Shown: positions 7,745-15,119 of the stretch, in pieces | How the letters are laid out: every line of letters begins with the position of its first letter | How positions within the stretch are numbered: the first letter of the stretch is position 1 | Source: Flavobacterium ustbae | GTDB taxonomy: Bacteria; Bacteroidota; Bacteroidia; Flavobacteriales; Flavobacteriaceae | Reading direction: 5' to 3' | Assembly (NCBI RefSeq): GCF_003946915.1 | Contig: NZ_RPOC01000009.1 | Location: forward strand, 1 to 64,000 | DNA: 64,000 nt | The notes under the pieces: generated by a model | The model's input: the letters and a program-made list of their open reading frames with translations, nothing else | The model's database searches: none | Told to the model about the DNA's origin: nothing | Program-made: the position numbers and the translations under genes

Positions 7745-7770
7745 AAACTTTCAGAAATAATTGAAAGTTT
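7745..7770. promoter_or_regulatory. Putative GbsR operator 1
   Basis: A perfect inverted repeat AAACTTTCA-N8-TGAAAGTTT lies between the regulator gene and the DUF2071 gene. The same palindrome with one mismatch occurs at 8313-8337 before the regulator, in a 1-kb stretch. Binding by the regulator is inferred from position and repetition. Confidence 0.65.
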
Positions 7771-7783
7771 TGATTAAATTTTT

Positions 7784-8287
7784 TTATTTCATGATTTTCA
7801 TCACAAGTTTTCCCAACCAATTATCATTAAATTCAGTGATTTTATCTAACATATTATCTGCTTTCAAAACAAAATCATAGAGTTTAGAAGTCTGGTCTAC
7901 AAAATGTTTTTCCTCTGCCGAATCTTTGGCCTCAATAGTAGAAACTTCTTTTAAGATTTTAAGCGCAGGTTTTATTTCTCTTTTGCTTCGCTCTCTCGAA
8001 ATTTTAACGGCTAATTCGTCCAAATCTTTTTCAGCAGTAAAAAACTCTTTTCTTTCTCCGGCTTTGTATTCTTTGTATACAATTCCCCAATCCATCAAAG
8101 CGCGAAGATTCATACTGGCGTTTCCTCGCGAAATCTGTAATTCTTCCATAATATCTTCCATAGAAACAGCTTCGTTTGAGACCATTAATAATGCATGAAT
8201 CTGTGCCATAGTTTTATTAATGCCCCATTGAGAACCTAAAGCTCCCCAAGTCTGAACGAATTTATTTTTTGCTTCTTTGAATTCCAT
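7784..8287 (-). CDS. GbsR/MarR-family transcriptional regulator
   Basis: A 167-residue winged-helix protein. The family signature is visible: WGINKTMAQIHALLM, then SMEDIMEELQISRGNASMNL as recognition helix, then the wing GIVYKEYKAGERKEFF. Family members such as GbsR respond to small ligands; the effector here is unknown. It is the first gene of a minus-strand cluster with DUF2071, DCC, TIGR01777 and SRPBCC genes. Two matching palindromes (8313-8337 and 7745-7770) flank it. One covers its -33 box, which suggests negative autoregulation. The promoter places the transcription start close to the ATG. Confidence 0.88.
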   Translation of the reverse strand: MEFKEAKNKFVQTWGALGSQWGINKTMAQIHALLMVSNEAVSMEDIMEELQISRGNASMNLRALMDWGIVYKEYKAGERKEFFTAEKDLDELAVKISRERSKREIKPALKILKEVSTIEAKDSAEEKHFVDQTSKLYDFVLKADNMLDKITEFNDNWLGKLVMKIMK

Positions 8288-8291
8288 AGTT

Positions 8292-8337
8292 CAAATGTAG
8301 GTAAAAGTTTTTAAACTTTCAAAAATAATTGAAACTT
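8292..8337 (-). promoter_or_regulatory. Regulator promoter overlapped by putative operator 2
   Basis: On the minus strand TTG (8320-8322), a 20-bp spacer and TACATTTG (8292-8299) form a consensus promoter. The inverted repeat AAACTTTCA-N8-TGAAACTT (8313-8337) overlaps the TTG. Four bases separate TACATTTG from the ATG at 8287. Confidence 0.68.
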
Positions 8338-8381
8338 ATTTAACAAATTGTAAAGTTATGTTAATTCAACACGTGAAATTT

Positions 8382-8410
8382 TTGATTAAATAATGATACA
8401 GCTATTTTTG
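8382..8410 (+). promoter_or_regulatory. Promoter of the antiporter gene
   Basis: TTG at 8382-8384, 18-bp spacer, TATTTTTG at 8403-8410; the ATG follows at 8426. Confidence 0.7.
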
Positions 8411-8425
8411 TAAAAATCACATTTT

Positions 8426-9688
8426 ATGGAATTATATTACACATTCTCGGTGCTTATTGTACTAGCATCTTTCTTCGCCTATTTGAATTTAAGATTTTTA
8501 AAACTTCCGGGAACAATCGGAATCATGATTATCGCAATGCTTGTTTCTGTTGGAATTCGCCTTTTGGGAGATTCTTATTTTCCTGATACAACAAAACATT
8601 TTTTTGATCTTATAAAAGAATTTGATTTCAATGAAATCTTAATGGGAGCGATGTTGAATTTTCTGTTATTCGCTGGTGCCCTTCACGTTAACATGTCAGA
8701 TCTGAAAGAACAAAAAGTTTCGATCATGATTTATTCTACCGTTAGTGTCGTTTTATCGGCTTTGATTATTTCGTTGCTGCTTTATTATATAGCACCGTTT
8801 TTTGGCATCAATATTCCTTATATATTTTGTCTGGTTTTCGGGACCTTAATTTCTCCAACCGATCCAATTGTTGTTTTAGGCGTTTTAAAAGAAGCAAAAG
8901 TTCCTAAGAGAATAGAAACCAAAATCGTTGGTGAGTCCTTGTTTAATGATGGGGTAGCGGTAGTAATGTTTGCCGTTGTCTTAAAAATGGCAACCGATCC
9001 GACATTTGATATGAGTTTTAGCTCCATTACCTGGTTATTTGCAAAAGAAGGTATTGGCGGACTTCTGCTAGGAGCTGTTTTAGGATTTTCAGCATCAAAT
9101 GTTATGAAGAAAATCGATGATTATAAAGTTTCGGTTTTAATAACGCTTTCTATTGTAATGGGAGGATTTCTGATTGCTCAAAGTTTACACGTTTCTAGTC
9201 CGCTGGCAATGGTTGTTGCCGGATTAATTATAGGAAATTATGGTAAAAAAGTGGCCATGAGCGAAGTGACTCAAGATTATTTGGGAAAATTCTGGGAACT
9301 TATTGATGAGATACTAAATGCAATTTTATTCTTATTTATTGGTTTTGAGTTATTATTGCTTCCAGATTTAAATAAGCAGTTACTAACAGGTATTGTGGCT
9401 ATTTTTATTGTATTGTTCTCTCGTTTGATATCGATAGTTTTACCGTGGAAATTTTTCGACATATTTAAATTTTTCGGAATCAAATCGGCGTATAATAAAG
9501 GTTCTCTGATGGTTTTAGTCTGGGGAGGTATTCGTGGCGGCGTATCTATTGCGTTAGTACTTTCTATGCCTGAAGGAGAATATAAAAACCTGCTGCTTGA
9601 AGTAACTTACATTGTAGTTCTATTTTCGATTTTGGTGCAAGGATTGACTGTTGGAAAACTGGCAAAAAGAGTTTTAGAAAAGGAATAA
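8426..9688 (+). CDS. CPA1-family Na+/H+ antiporter (NhaP type)
   Basis: A 420-residue inner-membrane protein with about 12 to 13 membrane helices. The CPA1 signatures SPTDPIVVLGVLK (from residue 143) and GESLFNDGVAVV (Asn174-Asp175 as the ion-binding ND pair) are intact, as is GGIRGGVSIALVLSMP near the C-terminus. It should exchange cytoplasmic Na+ or K+ for protons. There is no long cytoplasmic tail or TrkA domain. It is divergent from the GbsR cluster with a separate promoter and no visible shared operator on its side. A hairpin with T-run follows. Confidence 0.92.
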   Translation: MELYYTFSVLIVLASFFAYLNLRFLKLPGTIGIMIIAMLVSVGIRLLGDSYFPDTTKHFFDLIKEFDFNEILMGAMLNFLLFAGALHVNMSDLKEQKVSIMIYSTVSVVLSALIISLLLYYIAPFFGINIPYIFCLVFGTLISPTDPIVVLGVLKEAKVPKRIETKIVGESLFNDGVAVVMFAVVLKMATDPTFDMSFSSITWLFAKEGIGGLLLGAVLGFSASNVMKKIDDYKVSVLITLSIVMGGFLIAQSLHVSSPLAMVVAGLIIGNYGKKVAMSEVTQDYLGKFWELIDEILNAILFLFIGFELLLLPDLNKQLLTGIVAIFIVLFSRLISIVLPWKFFDIFKFFGIKSAYNKGSLMVLVWGGIRGGVSIALVLSMPEGEYKNLLLEVTYIVVLFSILVQGLTVGKLAKRVLEKE

Positions 9689-9710
9689 AGAATCGGATTT
9701 TTTATCTTTT

Positions 9711-9759
9711 AAAAAGAATAGAAATCTTGCAGAATTGTTTAAGTTTCTATTCTTTTTTT
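9711..9759. terminator. AT-rich terminator hairpin
   Basis: A 14-bp stem (AAAAAGAATAGAAA at 9711-9724 with its complement at 9744-9757), 19-base loop and T-run follow the antiporter gene. A-rich and T-rich flanks on both sides mean it could serve both converging genes. Confidence 0.65.
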
Positions 9760-9816
9760 CGACAATCTTAATTGGCTTGAAATCAGGAATAAATGTTTTT
9801 ACTGTAATAGGTGAAA

Positions 9817-10878
9817 TCATTCATTAAAGAACGAGGGATGCTTTTCATTTATTAAATGTTGTAAATAATTATAAGAACAATAGTATTGAAAATCATTATC
9901 GATATTATTTTCCATATTTTCTAGTTCTATTATGATTTCTTTATCGAATGAAAATCTTTCTTTAAAGTAGTTAATTCCAAAAATAGGATGATTGCTATAT
10001 AGTTTTCCAAAAGTATAATTACTTGGTAAATCTATATATTCATATTCAATAACATTTTCTTTTTTTCTAAGATATGTGTTATTTATAGTATTTATGTTTT
10101 CAATCAAACTGCATTTAAGATTGCTTAAAAATAACTTTAAGTTATAATTGTATCTCAATGCTTGGTCTTTTAAATTATATGTTTTTAGTATGTTTTCTCG
10201 GCTAAATACAATATCAGATTTGAAATAAAAATTAAAGTTTTTACTTATTTCTTCAATTAAAATTTCAAATGTTATAGTGTCTATATTTTCAAGAATTGAA
10301 TTAAGCTGTTTTTTAAACTCAGTAAAAAGTTTTTTTATTTTGTTTAAAATTAATTCAAAATTTTTATCTAGAAGTTTTATATGATTTTCAATTATTTCAT
10401 TTGTTTGGTATTCTTTTGCTTGAAACTTAAAATTATTATTTTGAGCATATTTTAAATATACAATTTTACTTCTTGAAGTTTCATATCCAAAAAGGCAAAA
10501 GGATTTTAAAGCCCTATTTTGAAATCTACTAATAGGGTGACCAATTAATTCATTTCTTAATTCTCTATTTGTATTTGATGTTATATCATGGCTAAAGCCA
10601 AATGATTTGTTTAATTCGATTACTAAATCTTGCTGTAAATAAATTACTTGTAGGAGTCCAATTGAATTTAAAAAATCATTATTTAATGAAGAGGGAGATT
10701 TATCATTAATATAATTAGTTATAATTGGTAATGTGTCATGAAAATAACCAAATATTACACCAACATAATTTGTTTTTGATTCATCGTCAAAATTTAATTT
10801 TTCTCTAAAAAAGTCATATTCCCAAATATAATTTCTCCAAACACTTTCAATTAGATGTAGTTTTTCAATTGTGTTCAT
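9817..10878 (-). CDS. Unknown protein with a HEPN-like RX5H motif
   Basis: A 353-residue, Asn/Ile/Lys-rich, apparently soluble and largely helical protein; no family recognised. NRELRNELIGHPISR contains R108-N-x4-H114, the RNxxxxH pattern of HEPN-domain ribonucleases (RX4-6H), within predicted helices. HEPN proteins often act in toxin-antitoxin or phage-defence systems, but this motif alone is weak proof. A lysine-rich coiled-coil-like segment follows (about residues 165-215). The gene is visibly more AT-rich than its neighbours, consistent with acquisition. It starts 17 bp after the SanA-like gene and probably shares its promoter. Confidence 0.6.
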   Translation of the reverse strand: MNTIEKLHLIESVWRNYIWEYDFFREKLNFDDESKTNYVGVIFGYFHDTLPIITNYINDKSPSSLNNDFLNSIGLLQVIYLQQDLVIELNKSFGFSHDITSNTNRELRNELIGHPISRFQNRALKSFCLFGYETSRSKIVYLKYAQNNNFKFQAKEYQTNEIIENHIKLLDKNFELILNKIKKLFTEFKKQLNSILENIDTITFEILIEEISKNFNFYFKSDIVFSRENILKTYNLKDQALRYNYNLKLFLSNLKCSLIENINTINNTYLRKKENVIEYEYIDLPSNYTFGKLYSNHPIFGINYFKERFSFDKEIIIELENMENNIDNDFQYYCSYNYLQHLINEKHPSFFNE

Positions 10879-10895
10879 AATTTTCGGACTTTCTT

Positions 10896-11555
10896 TTATC
10901 GTTTATCTTCTTTAGAATAATTAGATTCTCCGTTAATATCAATTTCTCCACCTAAAAAATGTGGCTCACGATTTCGTAAAACATCCAAAAAAGATTTAAA
11001 TCTGGAAAGATATTCTCTAAACGTTACATATTTATAACCTAAATATTCTCCTTTGTTTGCAGAATATCCAGCCGATTTTATGCCTAAACTTTGCCCTATA
11101 TAAATCGCTCGGTTTAAATGATATTCTTGAGAAATTAAAGTTGCCTTCTTTATTTTGAAAATATGCTTCGCGCGATACATTGTAGAATATGTGTCAAATC
11201 CGGCATAATCGATAAAGATCTTTGTCGTGTCAACACCATTTCTGTAGCAGTAATTTTTCATTACCGTTAATTCATCATATTCTTCACGACCGTTATCTCC
11301 TGAAAGTAAGATCTTATTGATGCGTTTTGCCTTCCAAAGCATAATTCCAGCATCTAATCGGTCTTTTAAATATTTACTAGGTTGATCTCCGTTAATTCCG
11401 GCGCCAAATATAATTCCGACATCATTTTTTGGAAATTTCTTTATTGAGTAATGGATATATTTTTTGGTTGATGAGGTGATGTGATAGTTTACAGATACGA
11501 TTGTAATTATTCCGATAATGGCGAGGTAAAGAAAGATTTTGAAATATTTTTTCAC
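10896..11555 (-). CDS. SanA/YdcF-like DUF218 membrane-anchored protein
   Basis: A 219-residue protein with one N-terminal membrane anchor (FKIFLYLAIIGIITIVSV) and a DUF218 domain facing the periplasm. Landmarks are VGIIFGAGINGDQPSKYLKDRLD, split here as IIFGAGI and YLKDRLDAG, then ILLSGDNG, and the tail RFKSFLDVLRNREPHFLGG, which fits SanA, the E. coli protein linked to vancomycin exclusion. The start codon is GTG. A promoter lies at 11588-11615. The next gene on this strand follows after 17 bp. Confidence 0.82.
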   Translation of the reverse strand: MKKYFKIFLYLAIIGIITIVSVNYHITSSTKKYIHYSIKKFPKNDVGIIFGAGINGDQPSKYLKDRLDAGIMLWKAKRINKILLSGDNGREEYDELTVMKNYCYRNGVDTTKIFIDYAGFDTYSTMYRAKHIFKIKKATLISQEYHLNRAIYIGQSLGIKSAGYSANKGEYLGYKYVTFREYLSRFKSFLDVLRNREPHFLGGEIDINGESNYSKEDKR

Positions 11556-11587
11556 GGCTTATTTTGTAAGATTAAGATTTAAAAATG

Positions 11588-11615
11588 CGAAGATAGCTAA
11601 ATTTGCTTTTGACAA
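11588..11615 (-). promoter_or_regulatory. Promoter of the SanA-like gene
   Basis: On the minus strand TTG (11613-11615), a 17-bp spacer and TATCTTCG (11588-11595), one mismatch from TAnnTTTG. Confidence 0.55.
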
Positions 11616-11621
11616 AATACA

Positions 11622-11651
11622 ATAAAAAAACCGAAGCGGAAAACTTCGGTT
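11622..11651 (-). terminator. Rho-independent terminator downstream of dcp
   Basis: On the minus strand AACCGAAG, a seven-base loop, CTTCGGTT and a run of T. It lies about 60 bp after the dcp stop and upstream of the SanA-like promoter. Confidence 0.8.
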
Positions 11652-11674
11652 CTAGTATTTGAATCTCAAAGAAG

Positions 11675-11706
11675 CTTAGCACCTTAGAGACTTAGTATCT
11701 TAGGAG
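11675..11706. repeat. Octamer micro-repeat (CTTAGnnn x4)
   Basis: Four octamers in exact phase: CTTAGCAC, CTTAGAGA, CTTAGTAT, CTTAGGAG. It ends three bases from the dcp stop codon. Confidence 0.7.
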
Positions 11707-11708
11707 CT

Positions 11709-13736
11709 CTATAACAATCCAGCACGTTTCAACAACGCCTCAGGTTTTGGTTCCTGACCTCTAAAACGTTTGTACAAAGTCATCGGATGTTCAGTTCCTC
11801 CTTTTGAAAGTACATTGTCTTTAAATTTCTTTGCCACTTCAGCATTGAAAATTCCGTTTTCTTGGAAATATTCAAAAGCATCTGCATCCAGAACTTCGGC
11901 CCATTTGTAACTGTAATATCCAGAAGAATAGCCGCCTTGGAAAATATGTGAAAAAGCGGTACTCATTGCGTTTTCTTTTACATCTGGATACAATTGCGTA
12001 TTTGCAAATTGTTCTGTTTCGAAAGTTTTAAGATCGGTAATATTAGTTGGATCTTGTCCGTGCCAAGCCATGTCTAAAAGCCCAAAACTTAACTGACGCA
12101 AAGTCGCTAAACCTTCTTGGAAACTTGCACTTTCTTTAATTTTCTGCACATATTCGATCGGAATAATTTCTCCCGTTTCGTAATGATTCGCAAATAATGC
12201 CAAAGCTTCTGGTTCGTAACACCAGTTTTCCATAATCTGACTTGGTAATTCTACGAAATCCCAGTAAACAGAAGTTCCAGATAAACTTGGATAAACCGTA
12301 TCGGCAAGCATTCCGTGTAAACCATGACCGAATTCGTGGAATAAAGTCGTAACTTCATTAAAAGTCAATAACGAAGGTTTTGTTTCGGTTGGTTTTGTAA
12401 AGTTGCAAACGTTCGAAATATGCGGTCTTTCATTTACGCCATCTTTTACATATTGCGATTTGAAAGAAGTCATCCAGGCGCCGTTTCTTTTTCCTTTTCT
12501 TGGGAAGAAATCAGCGTAGAAAATCGAAACTAAATTATTATTTGCATCACGAACTTCATAAGTTGTAACTTCTTCGTGGTACTTATCAATATCAAAAACT
12601 TCCGTAAAAGTTAGTCCGTATAATTTTTTGGCAACGGTAAAAGCGCCTTCTAAAACTTTTTCTAATTGAAAATATGGTTTTAGTTTTTCATCGTCTAAGT
12701 TGAAAAGCTGTTGTTTTAATTTTTCAGAATAATAAGCACCATCCCATTTTTCCAATTGCTCGATTCCGTCCAGCTCTTTCGCGAAAGCGGTTAATTCGGC
12801 AAATTCTTTTTGAGCTGCAGGTTTTGCTTTCGCTAATAAATCATTTAAAAAAGAAAAGACTTTCTCTGGACTTTCAGCCATTCTTTCTTCCAAAACAAAA
12901 TGCGCATGCGTTTTATAACCTAAAAGATTAGCTCTTTCGTGGCGAAGTTTTGCAATTTTCAAGACGTTTTCTTCATTATTAAAGTCGTTTTTCTGAAAAC
13001 CTTCTGCGCCAAAAGCAATTGCCATTTTTTTACGCAATTCGCGATTATCAGCATAAGTTAAAAACGGAACGTAGCTTGGATGATCTAAAGTGAAAATCCA
13101 GCCTTCTTTTTCTTGGTTTTTGGCTAATAATCTTGCTGCTTCGATTGTTCCTTCTGGCAAACCTGAAAGGTCTTTTTCGTCTGTTAAATGTAGTTCGAAA
13201 TTGTTTGTTTCTGCCAAAACATTTTCGCCAAATTGCAAACTCAGTTTTGATAATTCTTTGTCAATTTCTCTTAACTGATTTTTTTTGGCTTCTGGAAGAT
13301 TGGCTCCGTTTCTAGAAAAACTTTTGTATTTTTTATCAAGTAAAGTTGTTTGTTCTGGGTTGAGATTCAAACTCTCTTTTTGATCGTAAACTGCTTTTAC
13401 CTTTGCAAACAAATCGGCATTTAGACGAATATCATTTCCAAATTCGGAAAGCCAAGGCGAAACTTCCTGTGCAATTTTCTGCATTTCGTCATTCGTTTCA
13501 GCCGAATTTAAATTGAAGAAAACACTAGAAAGACGATCCAAAATATTGCCCGAAAAATCCATAGCTACAATGGTGTTTTCAAAAGTTGGCGCGTCTGGAT
13601 TATTTACAATAGCATCGATTTCGGCTTTCGCCAATTGAATTCCTTCCTGAAAAGCCGGAACGTAATCTTCAATTTTAATTTGCGAAAAAGGCGCTGTATT
13701 ATGTTTGGTATTGAAATATTGTGTTAGTACGCTCAT
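11709..13736 (-). CDS. dcp: M3-family metallopeptidase, peptidyl-dipeptidase Dcp / oligopeptidase A type
   Basis: A 675-residue zinc metallopeptidase. The M3 zinc motif FHEFGHGLHGML is at residues 466-477 (H467, E468, H471), followed by a downstream glutamate region (VELPSQIMENW). Length and the start MSVLTQYFNTKHNTAPFSQI fit Dcp/OpdA. No signal peptide is present, so it should act in the cytoplasm on short peptides. It forms a single-gene unit ended by a hairpin terminator at 11622-11651. Choosing between dipeptidase (Dcp) and oligopeptidase (PrlC) activity is not possible from sequence alone. Confidence 0.93.
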   Translation of the reverse strand: MSVLTQYFNTKHNTAPFSQIKIEDYVPAFQEGIQLAKAEIDAIVNNPDAPTFENTIVAMDFSGNILDRLSSVFFNLNSAETNDEMQKIAQEVSPWLSEFGNDIRLNADLFAKVKAVYDQKESLNLNPEQTTLLDKKYKSFSRNGANLPEAKKNQLREIDKELSKLSLQFGENVLAETNNFELHLTDEKDLSGLPEGTIEAARLLAKNQEKEGWIFTLDHPSYVPFLTYADNRELRKKMAIAFGAEGFQKNDFNNEENVLKIAKLRHERANLLGYKTHAHFVLEERMAESPEKVFSFLNDLLAKAKPAAQKEFAELTAFAKELDGIEQLEKWDGAYYSEKLKQQLFNLDDEKLKPYFQLEKVLEGAFTVAKKLYGLTFTEVFDIDKYHEEVTTYEVRDANNNLVSIFYADFFPRKGKRNGAWMTSFKSQYVKDGVNERPHISNVCNFTKPTETKPSLLTFNEVTTLFHEFGHGLHGMLADTVYPSLSGTSVYWDFVELPSQIMENWCYEPEALALFANHYETGEIIPIEYVQKIKESASFQEGLATLRQLSFGLLDMAWHGQDPTNITDLKTFETEQFANTQLYPDVKENAMSTAFSHIFQGGYSSGYYSYKWAEVLDADAFEYFQENGIFNAEVAKKFKDNVLSKGGTEHPMTLYKRFRGQEPKPEALLKRAGLL

Positions 13737-13751
13737 GATGTATTTTTAGTA

Positions 13752-13808
13752 TTCAGTGTTCAGTTTTTTAGTATTTAGTTTTATTAAGACCAAGACTGAT
13801 CACTAAAA
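13752..13808. repeat. Heptamer micro-repeat (TTCAGTN / TTTAGT), with inverted partner
   Basis: TTCAGTG, TTCAGTT, TTTTAGT, ATTTAGT run in phase at 13752-13779. Complementary-type units ACTGATC and ACTAAAA follow at 13795-13808. It occupies the gap between the toxin stop and the dcp start. Confidence 0.6.
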
Positions 13809-13839
13809 AACTGACGACTGGCCACTATTTTATTTGTTT

Positions 13840-14127
13840 TTATAATTTAAAATTTTCTAAATCCTGAAAATTATTCCAAAACCGAAGTAATTCAATTTTA
13901 CTGTTTTCAATTCGGTAATAAAGGGAAATATGTTTGGTAATGACAACTTTGTAAACATTTCTGTAATTAGTTTTTACAAACAACACATTGTCATTTTTTA
14001 AAAGATCGATCGTGGTATTTACTTTTTCAATGAAATTTAGAACGATTTTTTCAGACCATTCTGCTTCAAGGTAATCAATGTTATTCCAAAAGTCCTTTTG
14101 AGCTTGTGGAGACCAGATAACATTCAT
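13840..14127 (-). CDS. ParE/RelE-family toxin
   Basis: A 95-residue protein with the RelE/ParE pattern: VIWSPQAQKDFWNNIDYLE at the start, a central VFVKTNYRNVYKVVITKHISL split by typical strands (YRNVYKVVIT, ISLYYRI) and a closing IELLRFWNNFQD. Members either cut mRNA on the ribosome (RelE) or poison gyrase (ParE); the YRNVYK-type core points to the ParE side without certainty. The start codon directly follows the stop of the antitoxin gene, so the two are co-translated. Confidence 0.85.
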   Translation of the reverse strand: MNVIWSPQAQKDFWNNIDYLEAEWSEKIVLNFIEKVNTTIDLLKNDNVLFVKTNYRNVYKVVITKHISLYYRIENSKIELLRFWNNFQDLENFKL

Positions 14128-14355
14128 CTATTTAAAGTATTTTGAATAACGATTTTTAGTTTCTTCCATAACCATATCATGAGGAATTCCTTCATTATGA
14201 TCTAAAGAATAAATGGCTTCGTCTATTTTTTGTTTTTGAAGTTTCGAAAGACCTTCTTTAGAAGAAATTAAATCGGCTATTTCCTGAATAAGATCAGGAT
14301 TATCGATATCTAAAACAATCTTAGCCAATTCTATTTTAGAGGTTTGAATATTCAT
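14128..14355 (-). CDS. Antitoxin partner of the ParE-type toxin
   Basis: A 75-residue protein directly upstream of the toxin with no gap (its TAG is at 14128-14130, toxin ATG at 14127). The sequence is helical and charged, with KLQKQKIDEAIYSLDHNEGI resembling the C-terminal toxin-wrapping half of short antitoxins. I cannot see a clear DNA-binding fold at the N-terminus. A TAACTTTG -7-like box lies upstream on this strand but lacks a clear TTG. Confidence 0.75.
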   Translation of the reverse strand: MNIQTSKIELAKIVLDIDNPDLIQEIADLISSKEGLSKLQKQKIDEAIYSLDHNEGIPHDMVMEETKNRYSKYFK

Positions 14356-14448
14356 TTTTTTTACTTTTTCTCAAAGTTAAGTTTTTCTTTCAAAAAAACA
14401 TAATAATGATTCGTTAAGATTATTTCGCAAAGTTCCACAAAGAAAAAA

Positions 14449-14504
14449 CACAGAGATACACAAAATCTTTGCGCTTCTCTGTGTAACTTTTGTGTATCTC
14501 TGTG
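14449..14504. repeat. Palindrome CACAGAGATACACAAAA
   Basis: 17-bp perfect arms at 14449-14465 and 14488-14504. A second TCTCTGTG inside the loop gives an alternative fold. It lies three bases after the purE stop. Confidence 0.75.
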
Positions 14505-14507
14505 AAA

Positions 14508-14993
14508 TTACTTTTTCAAACCTTCAGCCGCTTTATTAACCGCAGCTTTCAATTCTTCTTTATAAGCAATAATAGCATCTAAAACAGTTTTATCAGAACT
14601 TCCGATAATTTGTGCTGCCAAAATTCCAGCGTTCTTTGCTCCGTTCAAAGCTACAGTTGCAACAGGAACACCGCCCGGCATTTGCAGAATTGATAAAACA
14701 GAATCCCATCCATCAATTGAGTTGCTTGATTTTACAGGAACTCCAATTACAGGAAGCGGAGACATAGAAGCCACCATTCCTGGTAAATGTGCCGCACCGC
14801 CAGCACCGGCAACAATTACTGAAATTCCGCGTGTGTGTGCGTTTTTACTAAAATCGACTAATTTCTCCGGCGTTCTGTGTGCCGAAACAATATCGACTTC
14901 AACTTCTATATTAAATTGTTTCAACATGTCAATTGCATCCTGCATAACTGGCATGTCTGAGATGCTTCCCATGATAACGGCTACTTTGCTCAT
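14508..14993 (-). CDS. purE: N5-carboxyaminoimidazole ribonucleotide mutase
   Basis: Rearranges N5-CAIR to CAIR in de novo purine synthesis. The class I PurE motifs are present: GSISDMPVM, SAHRTPEKL, AGAGGAAHLPGM and SILQMPGGVPVATVA. I place the start at the ATG at 14993 (MSKVAVIMGS), giving 161 residues; nine extra residues from an upstream in-frame codon would code for T-rich linker. purK lies upstream on the same strand, so the two consecutive enzymes are made together. A heptamer repeat sits in the gap between them. Confidence 0.97.
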   Translation of the reverse strand: MSKVAVIMGSISDMPVMQDAIDMLKQFNIEVEVDIVSAHRTPEKLVDFSKNAHTRGISVIVAGAGGAAHLPGMVASMSPLPVIGVPVKSSNSIDGWDSVLSILQMPGGVPVATVALNGAKNAGILAAQIIGSSDKTVLDAIIAYKEELKAAVNKAAEGLKK

Positions 14994-15013
14994 TTTTTGT
15001 TTTGTTATTTTTT

Positions 15014-15041
15014 GTTTCAAGTTTCAGGTTTCAAGTTGTTG
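15014..15041. repeat. Heptamer micro-repeat (GTTTCAA/G x3-4)
   Basis: GTTTCAA, GTTTCAG, GTTTCAA, GTTGTTG in phase, between purK and purE. Confidence 0.65.
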
Positions 15042-15089
15042 CTGAGACTTAATAGATTTTTTTTTAAAATTGTAAACTGCGACTAAAAA

Positions 15090-15119
15090 ACTGACCACTA
15101 ATTTTTACTGACCACTAAT
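15090..15119. repeat. Direct repeat ACTGACCACTAAT reaching into purK
   Basis: The 13-mer occurs at 15090-15102 (non-coding) and again at 15107-15119, where on the minus strand it encodes the last residues of PurK and contributes the first base of the stop triplet position. The stop is at 15105-15107. Confidence 0.75.
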
